This document shows positions 46,801 to 60,181 of a stretch of 64,000 bases of DNA, piece after piece. Made by a program: the position numbers and the translations under genes. Every line of letters begins with the position of its first letter. Position 1 is the stretch's first letter. This DNA is from Ostrinia nubilalis. Lineage: Eukaryota; Arthropoda; Insecta; Lepidoptera; Crambidae. The notes below the pieces were generated by a model. It did not search any database and was not told the DNA's origin. It was given only the letters and a program-made list of their open reading frames with translations. Where the stretch lies: NCBI RefSeq assembly GCF_963855985.1, contig NC_087100.1:903001-967000 (forward strand), in the 5' to 3' direction.

Positions 46801-48164
46801 ACCTTTGATCTTAAAGGATTCCGTTAACCGATCGATAACCGATCAAAACGAATGATTTATCGATGCTAATTGATATAATTCATGCGCCGAGCCCCCATGA
46901 CGTCCAAACTCACGTGACATTGCAATTTTGTGACAGCCCGTGACAAATTGTTGTGACAAAATATTTCAACAGTTGCGTAAATTGATTCCGGGGCATGTCG
47001 TACAAAAAGGATCTTTGCATTTGAATTAAAAAAATAAAATCTTTCATGTTATTAGGGATATGGTTCTATTTTTTGCATACCTTTATACTGTACTAATCAT
47101 TTGTGAATAGGGTTGCAGTTTTAATGTTATTATCGGGAAAAGTTTACGGTCTCTGTTAAGAGATAATTAATAATTATTTCCTGATATTTACAGAAAATTT
47201 TAAAACTGAAAATTCTGAAAAAATAAACGTCAAAACAAAACGTTTGAAATATTGACAAAATGTTGTTAAATATTCAAAATTAATATTAAGCTTTTTCATG
47301 GAAGTTGCTTCGGAAGTTATAGAGAGGAACATAGCCTGAGAAGAGTTTCTTCCTGGCAACCCTGAACATTGTACAACGTAGGTAGGCAACCAATGACTGG
47401 GCATTCTTTATTCAAATTTTCAAAATTCAAACGATCAATCATTCAGAAATACAGAAACTGCATTCAATAAATCCATTTGGAACATGAATCGGCATTTTAC
47501 AATTCGAATTCCAGATGGCGTTCGCGTCGCAATTTATATTCTTGTAAATGACTCTTACGCATGATAATAGTAATTTATCGGTTGTCACTTTGTTAAAATT
47601 TAAAGCTTCATTTAGTTCTTTAATAAATTAATTTAAAAACCGTTGCCAACATTCCTCTTTTTCGAACGTCATAGACAATTTGTAGATGATTATCTGTCAT
47701 TCATCAGCGGCATTGAAAAGAATCTAATAATTGTCTATAGGCGTCGGAGTCTCTCGTTTAATTTGTAGTCAATCGAATGACAAACGGACGAATAAGTGGT
47801 ATATTAGTAACGGATCTTATATAATGTGGATTCCTACGGTCCCGGCGACCTCTGACACAGAAATCGGCGGTGACTGGTCAATACCAGCTTAATAGTCTAA
47901 GGTGGGATGCACATTGTGTGAGAAGTGTCAGTCACACTCACGAATGTTGTAAATGGAACCTATGTTCATGAAATCTATACTGAATCCGTCTAAATTGTGC
48001 CGATTCGATTTGGTATTTATTTTTATCTGTTTTGTTTGGTGTACAATAAATTAATACTCTATCTAATTGTCTTAGAGCCGTTCGTAATTATTCGGATGGC
48101 GAAGAAAGCTTAATCTCGTCTACTTTTAGTTATTCTTATAAAGTAAAATTTCCAGTTGTATTTT
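43894..48164. other. Repeat-poor upstream stretch
   Basis: No gene is supported. The part at about 44755-45070 is unusually free of repeats. It contains many short AT-core words (CAATTAGA, CCAATTAG, GTAATTAAAG, CGATAAACC) set in moderately GC-rich sequence, which would suit a developmental enhancer of the neighbouring receptor. This is inference only. A hairpin at 44226-44272 is listed separately. Confidence 0.35.
44226..44272. repeat. 19-bp hairpin, one mismatch
   Basis: GAATTTTCCACCACGTAAC (44226-44244) pairs with 44254-44272 with a single mismatch and a 9-nt loop. It may be the remnant of a small MITE. Confidence 0.7.
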
Positions 48165-48492
48165 TCCTTTTCGTCGTCGTCGTCGTCGTTTCAGCCGAAA
48201 GACGTCCACTGCTGGACAAAGGCCTCCCTCCCCCAAGGATTTCCACAAAGACCGGTCCTGCGCCGCTTGCATCCAGGTACCTCCCGCGACCTTCACCAGA
48301 TCGTCGGTCCACCTAGTGGGAGGCCTGCCCACGCTACGTCTTCCAGCTCGTGGTCGCCACTCAAGAACTTTCCTGCCCCAGCGGCCATCAGCTCTTCGAG
48401 CTATGTGCCCCGCCCACTGCCACTTGATTTTAGCGATTCTGCGGGCTATGTCAGTCACTCTGGTTCTCCTACGGATCTCCTCATTTCTTTTT
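48165..48492 (-). pseudogene. RTE-type LINE ORF2 C-terminal fragment, copy 4
   Basis: An open minus-strand frame covers the C-terminal part of a LINE polyprotein: RNEEIRRRTRVTDIARR, KWQWAGHIARR, then VGRPPTRWTDDLVKVAGG and WMQAAQDRSLWKSLGE near the end. This region follows the reverse transcriptase in RTE-clade elements. The catalytic domains are not present, so the copy is 5'-truncated. The 3' end runs into six CGT triplets (48171-48189), the simple-repeat tail used by this family. It is the best preserved of four copies in the window (17191, 30165, 42056 and this one). Confidence 0.85.
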
Positions 48493-49328
48493 CCTTTTAT
48501 CCTGTAAATATTGTGTAAAGAAGTAACGGATAAAACCGAGCTTCGATCCACTCCGATATATTGTTTCTCGACAATATGCAAGCACCTTTAATAGTATTAT
48601 GATGGGCCTCTATCACTTGACTATTTTCGTGATAATACCCCCATTGTTTGTTGTAAGCTGTACTTTGCACTCCATTCTGTTAAGCTTGAGACCCGTCAGC
48701 GAGACTTTGGTGTGTTATCAATCAATCTAGCACCGTTTAAAATTATACATTGACCTCTACATATTTCGCTACAACTTTTGATCATAGATTCGTGCCCATA
48801 CATTAAGGTCTTCACTTATGTGTATCATCATGTCTTATTTTTATATTAATATGATTTATACCTTGCAATGTAGCTTTGATAAGCGCAGCGCTGATTTCTT
48901 TGTCGTAATGACAGTCATATTACAAATAAATCTTAAGCTAAAATTATTGTAGCAGCAAAATAAACGTATTTCTTTTCTATTCTGCTCTATTGTAATAATT
49001 GCCAGTCTTATTATAAAATTATAATACAAGCTTTTTTTCTAAGATTCGTTACCATTAAAGCTTAATCGTATCAGTGGAACTGCAGCTTAAGAAAGCACGT
49101 TTTGCCTCGTCACTGCAAGGTTCAGGCGGGCTCGGGAGGATCTATGTGGATCATCTGCCAAGACGCTATCAATAGAAGCGCACATTTAGTTAACATATCC
49201 TTAGTTTGTGACTTTGGTTCGTGTGACATTCTCACGGAAAATGATAAATATTTCATTGCAGTCAAATAGTTTTAAGTTTAAAATGTCAGTAGAGTAAGTA
49301 TTAAATACTTTACAATACTTACACGTTC
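48493..49328. other. Gene-free stretch
   Basis: AT-rich sequence with no supported gene or clear repeat. Confidence 0.4.
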
Positions 49329-49565
49329 TATTCGTATATTTACGACATCTAACTCAAAGGACTGACTGACTGACTGACTGAATGACTGACTGACATAGTG
49401 ATCTATCAACGCACAGCCCAAACCACTGGACCGATCGGGCTGAAATTTGGCATGCAGGTAGATGTTATGACGTAGGCATCCACTAAGAAAGGATTTTACG
49501 AAACTCCACCCCTTAGGGGGTAAAACGGGATCCACGCATACGAAGTCGCGGGCGGCCGCTTGTTA
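49329..49565 (-). mobile_element. Degraded lepidopteran repeat with internal GACT microsatellite
   Basis: A GACT array (about 49360-49394) is followed by CACTGGACCGATCGGGCTGA and ends CGAAGTCGCGGGCGGCCGC, then TTGT. The 3' part matches the remnant at 34055-34118. It resembles non-autonomous Helitrons, but the expected CTAG end is changed to CTTG and the 5' end is unclear. Strand is not determined. Confidence 0.5.
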
Positions 49566-50679
49566 AAGATATTTTTCTTTTAAGACTTCTTTTTAATGCC
49601 TAACTACATCAATTTTTCACGAATAATTTTTAAAGCATAATTAGTATATGCAATATAATAGTGATCTCAAACTATTGAGAGGCGACACCTCTGCTCGATG
49701 CATGAATAAGTCATATCGGTATTAAGTCATCATACTAGGCGTGCATTGTCGCCATACAATGCCCCTGCGCATCGATTACCGAACAATGTATCGATACCTA
49801 CGCGGGATCGAGTTCGCATCTCATTAATATTGTCGCTGCTTCATTAGGTAGTAAAAGTGTATGTCATTGCTAAAGATTTAATAAAACAATGTCTTGTTTT
49901 AAAAGCTGTGTTGTGAAATATATTGACTCTATATTTTTACAAAAACGGACCGTTAATATTGTTAAAAAACACATTTCTACTTTCTTGTCTCTAAGAAAAC
50001 ATTTTTAAACGCAATTAAGTAGGGTAAGTCAACACAAAATACTCGCAAATCCGTATCTAGCATACCACCCAAAGTTCTATATGCCAATATAACGATTTGC
50101 ACTAAAAAGGTCGAACAATGAACTAATTGCAGGCGCAATGCCGAAAAAAAGGTAAAAAAGCAAAATGGCGGCACATGAAAGGTGCGCGCGCGCCACAATA
50201 GCCATCGTAAAACAGATCTATTCGGAGAAAAGAAATTTTGCACAACTTGTTTGTGTACTGTTATTTTATGACGCTTATTGCTTTAGAAAAGGATGTTAAT
50301 AGCGTTAAATGGTTAATATTCCGTTGTGCAGATTTGTTGCAGTTTTTTAGGGAAAGGTTTGTCATGGGAATTTTAAGGTTGATTGAGATTTATACTACTG
50401 GTGACTATGATCGTATCTGTCAAGAATGCCGTCCTTGGTTTTAATGGAAACTATTTTAGTTCTTTTTGAAGTAATTTCTTAAAGGATGCGACGTTTTTTG
50501 GTTATTTTTATTACATTTTTTATTGCTGAAACTAGTGTTTCGCAAATAGAGCAGGCTACGAGCGTAAAACAATTACGATTGTAGGTTTAAATTCTGCGAT
50601 TCTGTGACCCATATAGGTTAAGGTACCTTCTTCGTGTATCAATTCAATACCCATAGAAGATTTTGTAATGTTATTTTAA
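49566..50679. other. Gene-free stretch
   Basis: No supported gene. A small frame at 50238-50444 (MHNLFVYCYFMTLIAL...) lacks any recognisable domain or conservation evidence. Confidence 0.4.
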
Positions 50680-50738
50680 AGTGGTATTTGAAACAGTTTA
50701 TTATTTTATTCAAATAATAAACTGTTTCAAATACCACT
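50680..50738. repeat. Perfect 27-bp hairpin, 5-nt loop
   Basis: Positions 50680-50706 are the exact reverse complement of 50712-50738, with loop TATTC. The arms begin AGTGGTATTTGAAACAG. Arm and loop lengths equal those of the unrelated hairpin at 1817-1875. Confidence 0.85.
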
Positions 50739-50744
50739 AAAAAC

Positions 50745-50780
50745 TAAATTCCATGAAGTAAGTGTACTTCATGAAATTTA
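50745..50780. repeat. 16-bp hairpin, 4-nt loop
   Basis: Positions 50745-50760 and 50765-50780 pair with one mismatch around the loop AGTG. It stands only 6 bp after the previous hairpin, making a tandem pair of unrelated foldbacks. Confidence 0.75.
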
Positions 50781-51077
50781 CAAACTTAGATCATTTCATA
50801 GTCAGTCTAGAGATGATTCCGTTTAATAACATCTTCAGATGGCTATGTAAAAAAAACATAATTTCAATCGTTATCGCTTCGCAAATAGTCGCGTAATTTA
50901 TCGTTCTAGAAATGTGTCTCAGTTCGGTAGGTACTGCGTACGCGCGTCCGCGACCGATTGGCCGGCAACGCCCCCTGGTGACGTCACTATACTATGCCGT
51001 ACCTATACCTCTGTGATGATAGCTATACATGTGTTGTGGTATCGCTAGTGGCCATTATGAGATACAGTTTAGGTTTA

Positions 51078-51272
51078 TCTATACTTATATTATAAAGAGG
51101 TAAAGTTTGTGTGTTTGTATATTTGTTAAATTGTAAGGGGTAATCTCGGGATCTACTGAACCGATTTTAAAAATTCTTTCACCAATAGAAAGCCACATTA
51201 TTGCTGAGTGTCATAGGTTATTATAAAAAACCGAAAAACTCCACGCCAGCGAAGCCGCGGGCGGAAAGCTAG
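51078..51272 (+). mobile_element. Non-autonomous Helitron
   Basis: It begins TCTATACTTATATTATAAAG after A (51077) and ends GGCGGAAAGCTAG before T (51273). The 3' 25 bp (GCGAAGCCGCGGGCGGAAAG then CTAGT) equal those of 4501-4702, while the interior differs, so the two share a terminus but not a body. Confidence 0.9.
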
Positions 51273-54200
51273 TGTTAAATATGATGGTAGATTATAAATG
51301 ACATAAACGTAATAATGTAGCAACTATGTAACTATCGAAGTAGATTCGTGATATTAATTTGATTTTATTTTACAGCTCTTTGGAACTTACAGCTAATGTT
51401 ACATTGAGTTACATCCTCATATTCTCATGTGTAGCTTGTACATGTTTAAAAATTTTAAATAATGTTATTCAACTTATGGTTACAGTAAATAAATATATGT
51501 TTTACGTGTCAAAGAAACTGTAAGAATATATTTTATGAAAATTGATTTTCTACATTGTTTTGCTGTTTTTTTTTATGTGACAGGAGGCAAACGAATGATT
51601 TTTTTATGTTTCGAATTTAAGTATTTCGACTCCTGATCTCTCAGTAGTTTTGAATAGGGTAGTTGTATCATTGAATAATTTATGTTTGTTTGTTAATAAA
51701 TAATATTACATTTTTGTTACAGATGTAAAGGTGTGATGGCGTGCAGTCGGTAAGTCGTAGTATTAACAATTTAATAAAAGAACACACAAACAATACAATA
51801 GCGGCCATTTGAGAATTGTTTTTTCTGAAAGGAATTATAACCTGCTCGGTGGCGATTTCCATTGATTTCTACGGCCCCGCAAAAAGTGAAGTTTCCCTCA
51901 AAGCAGGAAACGCATCCATTATATACAGTATACAGTGCATATAGAGATATAGATTTGTCTCAACTGGATCACACGGCGCCGACGCGCCACTCATAGGTCT
52001 ATTCAGGGTAGGGCTGCCACAAAAGCAACCGTGTAAAAAAACCTATAATTATGATTACTGAACTCAGAATGACGCCAGTTATTTTCTAAACTCTAAGAAG
52101 ATTAAACATCACCTAGAGTTTAGAGTGATTTGGAAAGTAGAGACAGGAAAAAAATATAAATGATCCACATTAAATTTTTAACAAACACTTAAATGACGCT
52201 GAAGTCAACAGAAGATATAGTCTTTATACTATCTAGAAGCTCCCAATAACTTCATACATTTGGTACAGATTGCATCTTAGCGACTAGATCTTCTAATACA
52301 GTGCCGTGTTTCTTTTATTTGTCCCTTTTATGTGGTCTGCAATGAAGACTACCCAAGGGTATAGCCCTTAGAAAGCTCACCAGACTTGTACCATATCCCT
52401 ACTCAAAACCGCAAATGCTATTCACAACTAACCTCACATGTTCTGATGTAAATCCCAACTTAACCCGTCCGTTAACCTGTCCTAAACACAGCTCCACTTG
52501 ATAAATCAAGGAGGCCGTCCAAATAAATAAATCACCGGCGCTCCTCAACCCTAAATCACCGGATCAATATGGATGAGGCGCGCATTCAAGTGTCATCGGT
52601 GCGCGCGCGCTGATGCGTGCGCGATAACAACTTTGTCGGCGCTCGAACGGTTATTGGATTAGAGTTTTTGTATCTGTAACACCTTTGCGTTATCTTTGGA
52701 CACTATATCTGTTATTTGGCACTTTTAGTACATGCCTAGTACAAGTTTGCAATATGTTTTGACAAGCAGATCAATCATCAGAGGCTTCTTCTCTGGTGAC
52801 ATGAGTAACACGAGCTCGTAATCATCAATTAATAGTAACTAAAAACTAAGTTATTAATTTATATTTCAATTACGTATTACGTACCTACCTAAATAGTAAT
52901 TTCATTGTGGCTTGAGGTGGCTATGAACTCTCAGTATTAAGTTTAAAAAAACATTGTTGAAACGGAAATAGCTAAAGTAAGCTTCGACACTGAAAAGCTT
53001 CCTAGCACTTAAAAAAAAGTATTTCTAATGATTCGCACGTGTAACCTTATTACCTACTAGACTACAATCTTTACAATCTTTATTAAGTCTAGTTCTGATA
53101 TTCTAGATTTAAAAGTAAACGCCATATTATTTGAAAGAAAGAAATATAATTTAGGTGATATATGGCGTCTAGACTCGAAATTATAATTGATTAATGTGCT
53201 CAAGTAACATCGGTAGCAAAAATAAATCATGGTGACAAATTATGAAATTAATTTAATGTTTTATTCATGTTCGGACCACGGTTTTTGGATTAGACACAAT
53301 TGTCTAATCCCAATGGATATTATACAAAACATACTAATTTTCAAAGCTACTTTTTTTAGGTTGAAGAGACTGTATCTTATTTTTAACCAGAACGTCCAGG
53401 GCCAATTCAACACCTAATGTTTAGGTCAAATGTACCAGTAAAAACACGAATTGTGACACGCTATGCAATTTGCTAAAATTAGGTAGCGGCCAAATGACCA
53501 GTGCTTATCTTGACCTTGGTTCAAATGTAGTCCACTGTCCATGGTACACCTACCACTCTACCACTGTAACAGAATTATAGCGACCTTGTATTGTTTTTCT
53601 GTATAGACTTTGACATAAAACAATATTGTGCGGTTACCGTTTCGCGTTCATAGTACGGGGTAATAACGGCTCATCAAATTCGTATTATGACATCCAATGG
53701 TGGACTCGACCTTCTGGAGGATAAGTGTTGTAAAGCGATTTGTGTGGTATAGATCAACTGTCGTGTCCGTTGAATTAAATGATTGCATTTTAGTAATGCC
53801 ACATATACACTGTAGTAATATTTGTCGAGACAGATCGATATATGATTATTGTTCATGATTTTTGTGCAAATAGCTTGGTTTTAATTGGCATGGTTACTTA
53901 CATACAGCAATCGCCTTAGATTTTCAAGAAGATAGAGTGGAGTGGAAGAAGTATGAAGATATATTCAGAATTAATTCATCAATTACACATTGATTTCTTG
54001 TGCTTACAATAAAAATTACATCTCTGAAGCATTATTATTAGTTTCGTTCTCATAAAACTATGATTTTTTTAGATGACATTTACTATTCTCGTAAGAAAAG
54101 CGGCATCTATCTGTCACTCCATTTTTGACATTAGCCTGATCCATGTTTCATCTTTTTATTGTAATATCCATAAAATACTAGGAGTGGATCTCAGTCGAAT

Positions 54201-56419
54201 TGCATATGGTTTAGGAGTGATACTCCGTACAAATATGGCTTTGAAATACAACGGATGGACATTGCTTCAAAAGAAGTCAGCTGAAGATAAGGCCATAAAA
54301 GGTCGTTGATATAATATCCTAACAAAAAGGCTTTTTCTGACTTTGATCCTTAAAACAGAGATCTTTCTGATATTAGATAAGTATTTTGAACTTATTTATA
54401 TCTTGTGATGTTGTCATTGCGGTTATACGTTTCATCCAACAGTTAATAAACTTAGGTGCCCAAGTAATTGCACTCAAGAGGATTTGATGATTGCTGCTGA
54501 CAACGCCACTCTTGTGGCGGAGTTTTGGGCTGACACTGTGTAGGTTTGTTGTCGACAAGAAAAGAAGAAGAAGTTAATAAACTGTCTGTAAAAGCAGTAT
54601 ATGGTAAATTTTATTAGAGAATCGTGCACCTGCATTGGATACTACTCGTAAATGAACTGATAATGAAAGTAAAGTCAAGATTGATTCATCAGAAAATTGG
54701 ACAAAAGGACCTATGAACGCAAAACCAAAAGAAAAACGCAACGCTCTATCAAAACAGAAACTTTACTTGTGTTAGACTTCCAGGGCCAGGCCGTTTAATA
54801 TAGCCGCTAGATGGCAATTTTTGATTGTCATAACAATTTGATGCGTACGCTATCATCAGCTTGCATCAGATGCGCTTGTTGCGACACTTCCGATCAGTCG
54901 CGGGACCTCCGGGATGTGTGATGCAAAGATTATACCGTTCGTGTCCTTTCCGATGCTATTATTATATACAGAGTGAGTTAATGGGATATCAATGAAAAAC
55001 TTTGTAAAGAAATAAAGGGGTTTTGGATAGAGAATCGAAATCAATCGGGCCAGGTGACATGCGAATTCGATTTTTTATCCCCATCGTTTTCCGATGTTCC
55101 CAAATAATTATAAATAGTAGTAGCTGCGTGTAACTTTATTCAATCGAAACACATGATACAAGCATATAGCAAGGAATATCTTAGACTGATTATTAGACTT
55201 AAAGAGTCTCATAACCGGCATGGAGGCAAATTTAGCAAGAGGCAAGTTTAAAAAAAATTCAAAGTCAATTAGAAAAAGTCGTTACTTGCAGGAACTGCAT
55301 TTGTAACATGATTTTGTTACTTCTTGCGCATTCAAATTTAATTTTCATTGATATGTCAATATTTTTCGATAGCACATCAAGTTGCGTATGCGTTTCAACC
55401 TGTATAGGATATGCGCACGCGACAATCGTGGCCGTCACGGTTGCGGCTTCGGACGTGTCGCAAGCGCGCGGCCGAGGGCGCCGACAACTGGGTTACGTAC
55501 CCTAATCCTTGTGATGGGTCGGTAATGGGCCATCGTTTAAGGAATAGGGTAGAGTATGACGTTTGTGTCCTAGTCGTAGGACAGTGTTAAATTATGAGGC
55601 CATACTTCGCTACACGAATTCTGTTGTAAAAAAAGCTATAAAGTTCTTATGCTGATAGGTGTTAACAAGCTTGATGGTTTCTAACAAACTATTAGAAACA
55701 TGGAGATGATTATGTTAAAATGTCAATGTAAAATTTCACACCCATTACATCTAAGAAAGTCTAGATGCCATGCGAAGCCAGGCATACAACCCTCACGGTT
55801 TCATGCTTTAACATATCAAAGAAGCTCCAATTTTTTTCTTCTCTTTATTTGGGACAACAAACAGTTACATTGAGGGCTTATGTACTAAATCTTAGTTAAA
55901 AATTGAGTAACAATGTCCACAGATAGGATCAAAAGTAGGATAATGCGGAGCAAGATAATTCAACAAAATTAAACAATAATGGGTAAGTGATGTTAGGACT
56001 GCGGAAAAGTTTTACCGTAAAGTACAATATGGCAAGCTACAAAATGCCAAACTGAGTAGCTTTCGCATATTATGTTGGCTTATGAGAAACAAGTGTGGCA
56101 CAACCAGTCAGATTAATCTACAAGACTGATTATTACCTATCTGCCCCCCATTTGCATACCCAACAGAATAACTTACCATGCATTATAAGGATCCTAATCT
56201 TTAGAACTAGCTTCTGGTATTTAGCAGAGCGTGTTAACCTTTGCCATCTACTTTTTAATGGTTGCATAATAAATTAAGGCAGTACACTGACCTATAGTAA
56301 AATTGTATGTGTTTGATGAATCAAATGATTTTAACATGTGATGAATCCAGACATGCGGGATTGCCAATGGTGAGACTATTTCCATCTCTCGTTACCATAT
56401 CGCTGTATATTAGATCATT
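51273..56419. other. Gene-free upstream stretch
   Basis: Nothing coding is supported. A copy of the dispersed TTTTTTATGTGACAGGAGGC word occurs near 51570 (also at 63312), and a copy of the 33780 repeat near 54495-54560. A GC-rich patch at 52575-52645 and another at 55405-55475 contain no recognisable gene. Confidence 0.35.
54495..54570 (+). repeat. Dispersed repeat, second copy of 33780 family
   Basis: It shares GCGGAGTTTTGGGCTGACAC and TAGGTTTGTTGTCGA with the first copy and ends in AAGAAGAAGAAG, a likely 3' simple-repeat tail. Confidence 0.6.
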
Positions 56420-56599
56420 CCATCCACGAAGACGCGCCCCACCAATTTTTGGTCGAGAGAAGCGAGGGGTGCGGGGAGTTTGATCCGAGCAATCCGAGTG
56501 TCATTATTGTAGTGTGCCTGTGCACTCATGGATAATTTAGCGTGTACCGATAACACTCAAACTTAGCGAAAAAATGGTGGGGTGCGTCTTCGTGGATGG
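56420..56599. mobile_element. MITE with 25-bp inverted ends
   Basis: CCATCCACGAAGACGCGCCC at the left and its complement at the right (GGTGCGTCTTCGTGGATGG) form a 25-bp terminal repeat with one mismatch. The ends are GC-rich, unlike the surroundings. No target duplication was identified. Confidence 0.7.
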
Positions 56600-58290
56600 C
56601 ACTATCTATAAATGCTATTTGACTGCCAAAAATGTCATTAGTACCAATCAGATCTTAAAGCTGTAAAATTTATTTTAGCTCTTCAACTCAACACCGATTT
56701 AGTATCAGATGCCTCATACAAATTAGAATAAATAGTCTCTAGTCTGCGGGGACTCTAAGGTGAAATATTTGACTTGTAACTTACTGCAATGTACGTACGT
56801 ACACGTACATGCATCAAAATTTTCCGTTCACATAATTGGAAATGCCATCTGAATTTAATAAAGTTCGTGTATATGCCGCCGACTAGAGCACTGGTCAACT
56901 TATTCGCCTCCATGATGTTCCCAACCGATCTGTGCGATGTTTAATGAATTCCATTTAATTCAGTATCAAAATTACTATTACTTCAACTAGTGTGCTTGAG
57001 GTCGACTCCGACTTTCTAGTGCTCACTTTTCCATTTCGCCTCTATCTCAATCTGGTAAAGTTCAGATTCGTACCGTCAAACTTTTTGCGAATTCTCCCCG
57101 TGTTGGGGGATAATAAGTTTTAGCGTTGGTTAATAAGGTTGGTAGTTGAATGATGATTGTCTTAAGGGCCACTACTAAATGGTGCTAGGTGCGCTTTCTG
57201 CCAGGTCACGGGATGAGCTCAACCTTTCACGCGTGGTTCGTGCCACAGTGGGCGCGGTCTGTGTTTTATGATTTTATTGTTTGTTTGCGAAAATGCTAAG
57301 GGAATAAGTCGTTGAATTCACTAGCTGGCATTGTTTGTTCTGTGGAAATGTTACGGAATAATATGTTACCGGTAACCGTTTCGTTTGTATTTTTAGAAAG
57401 GTTAGACAATTTATCATTCTCCAACCGTAGGTAATATAAAGCTGTAATCATCTGTCTTGTTTCGGTGTATCTTCAATGAACTATGAGTTTACATAACGAC
57501 AGCGCTATGCATTTAATGGTAATGCAGCTATCTAGAGATGAGTAACTGGTATAGCATTAAGCATTTCAAACCCTTTAACAGTTATACTATGACAAACAAT
57601 TTCAATTACAGAAAAAAAGGTTATGAGTAGTTAATTCATACTGGAAGGTCAACATAACTATATTAAAATAGTATTTTCATACATAACTACGAAGATATGG
57701 TTATGTAGACTGATATAAAGAAACACTTAGTCCTGAAGTAATTTTTCCAAAGTTTTCATATGCTACATGTACTGAAGTTTTTTTAATTAGTTTGCTACTA
57801 ATCGGCAATAATAGAATATTCACTACATCACTAACACCTACTTATTTATAACAACTATACGATCAATTTCTCATGTGGGTTTCTAAAAATAGTCAAGCTC
57901 GCAAGTCAACAGAAGTGATGAATGATTAGCGACGACAAAACGGAAACGGAAATGAGGAATCTTTTAAGCATGCGCCGATGACAGCCGACTGATTGATCGA
58001 TAGTTTGGAATCGATACTCATTGTTTGGCAAAGGTGTGCGCACATTACCTGCTGGTGAGATATTGAGCTATCAGTAACGTGTGAAGATGCGCACTTAAAA
58101 ATGTAAAATATTACTGTGTTCGCTAACAAGGAAATAGGTAGTATGTTAAATAGTTACATACATCTTTGTTTTATTTTACGAACAAAGCTCTTGTAAGTTT
58201 AGGTTAAGTTCAAGTGTCATACCTTGAAAGTAAGGTAAGAAACACGTATTTGCAACGCTATGTTTTTGGAGTTTTATAAAAAATACGGCA
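56600..58290. other. Gene-free stretch
   Basis: No gene, RNA or clear repeat is seen in this AT-rich stretch. Confidence 0.4.
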
Positions 58291-58527
58291 CTAAAAATTA
58301 AATAAATATCCTTGGACATTTTACCCTACGCTTCTAGTCACAAACTAAACAAAGCTTGCACTATGGGTGCTAGAAAACGTATATAAACATACTTAAATAC
58401 ATACATATTACATAGTAACACCCAGACCCGTCACAGAAATTGAAATTCATCATTTCAATTCCTGCCCGGCCGGGAATCGAGCCCGGGACCTATCGGCATA
58501 GTAGTCTGTTCCGCACCAAATGGCCGA
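58291..58527 (-). mobile_element. tRNA-derived SINE, copy 3, full-length head
   Basis: On the minus strand the head reads GGCCATTTGGTGCGGAACAG (A-box region), then GGGCTCGATTCCCGG (B box). The body CTAGCACCCATAGTGCAAGC and the tail match copies 1 and 2. The part between B box and body differs from those copies, so the family has variable heads joined to one conserved 3' body. Confidence 0.8.
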
Positions 58528-60181
58528 CTTGGTGAATTTGTGTCATAAATAATTTTAAAGTCATGCATCCACTGTGGCGCGCGCCGGTATTCCTCGCATT
58601 TCTCTCGCTCGTGTAGCGCGCGCATTTATTGAAACCGTACGGATTGTATGTTAATACGGCGCGACGCGACGCGACGCGGCCGGCGGACACATATTTCAAC
58701 GTTTCAATGGATATTATGATGTAATTTTTAACCCATTTACCTGCTTCAGTGGGTTTCAATAATATCGGTGGTTCAAAGATGCGCATAAACATATTGTGAG
58801 TAAAGGGGTTAATGTTTAATATTTACACATCACATGGCGTCACATGTAATGTGACATGCAATAAACGTTTTGAATTTGAATTTGAATATTTATCGCACAT
58901 AATAAAACAGTACACAGAGGCTAATTTAATGCTGTTATAGGCTCTTTTAATAGTTGTAATTAGACAACATTCGCATTAAAAAAAGAATTGAATTGAAAAA
59001 TTAAAATAATGGACGTAATCTTAACTTGGTTGATGATTACGAGCATCATTTATCTTATTTGATAAGGAACTGTTAAAACATACACAGTGAATTGTTAATT
59101 GCCATAAAAACTTGACGATGCCAATAAAAGTGGTACAAAAGTAGTCAAAAGAAACTGATAACATTAAAGTTACTGCTGAGACAAAGATCATAATGAAACA
59201 GACGTTAAGTGCATCTACAAAACAACTGTTTAATGTTTTGCTTTTAACAGCTTATAGCCACTTACTATACTTATTAATGTCTCTACATAATTTGACGTAC
59301 TAATTTTAGTATCAAAACGCTGGGAGATAAACTGTAAATCTTGCGAGTAAATCCCTCACGATATAACCATAATGCAGAGAAATCATGTAAAGCGATAAAT
59401 CAAGCGAGTTGAACCATAGTCACATTTTAGCTAAACGTCCTAATCGAGATGTAGATGTCTCGCAGCTTAATTGAGTAACGACAAGATTTACCTTCTAATA
59501 ACTACCTAGTAGACCCGATAAATACACGAGAAAACCCGCGCGCTTTCGCTAGTCCAGTCCAACGAGTGCATAAAGTGACAATATAATGATATGTCTACAT
59601 GAGCGCGCTCGGAAATAATTGGTCGAAAGATTTACAATAAGTACGCGACCCCGCGAGTATAAACCAGCCGATAATGCTGTGCATGTAAATTAGGCCTTAT
59701 TTCATGCTGCAACCACAGACATATAAAGAGAAGCAGACCTAATATTGCCAAAAAATATTGTGCTAATTACTTCTACATACAAATCTCACGCACACTGTAA
59801 CATTTCACAGGGCCAGATTTAGGGATTTAGGGACTACGAAATTTTTACGTATATAAGTAATTTCACTGCGGCAATTTTTCCATGGGTATAAAATATTGTA
59901 AATTATAAAGCTTTTCTCCTAAACATACCTTTCCTCGTACCATCTCCCTCTTGAATTTTCATCTACCCCTCTGCCCCCATAATACCCTTCTATCTCGAAA
60001 TTTAATTTAGAAAAATATGACTATTATTTTATTTTTGTTTGATATGATATCTGTGTGTAATTAATAAATATCAATTTAAAAAAATAGTTTTAATCAAAAT
60101 ACCTACCTAAAATGATCCATGACAAAAGCGTGCATCAGATTTCAGAGAAGATAAAATTAAAACACGTATGTAAATGTTTAA
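58528..60181. other. Gene-free stretch
   Basis: There is a short GCGAC array at 58659-58681 and a TTTGAA-type retroelement tail at about 58870-58890 (CAATAAACGTTTTGAATTTG). The segment 59330-59720 is repeat-free and of mixed composition but contains no frame or RNA I recognise. Confidence 0.4.
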
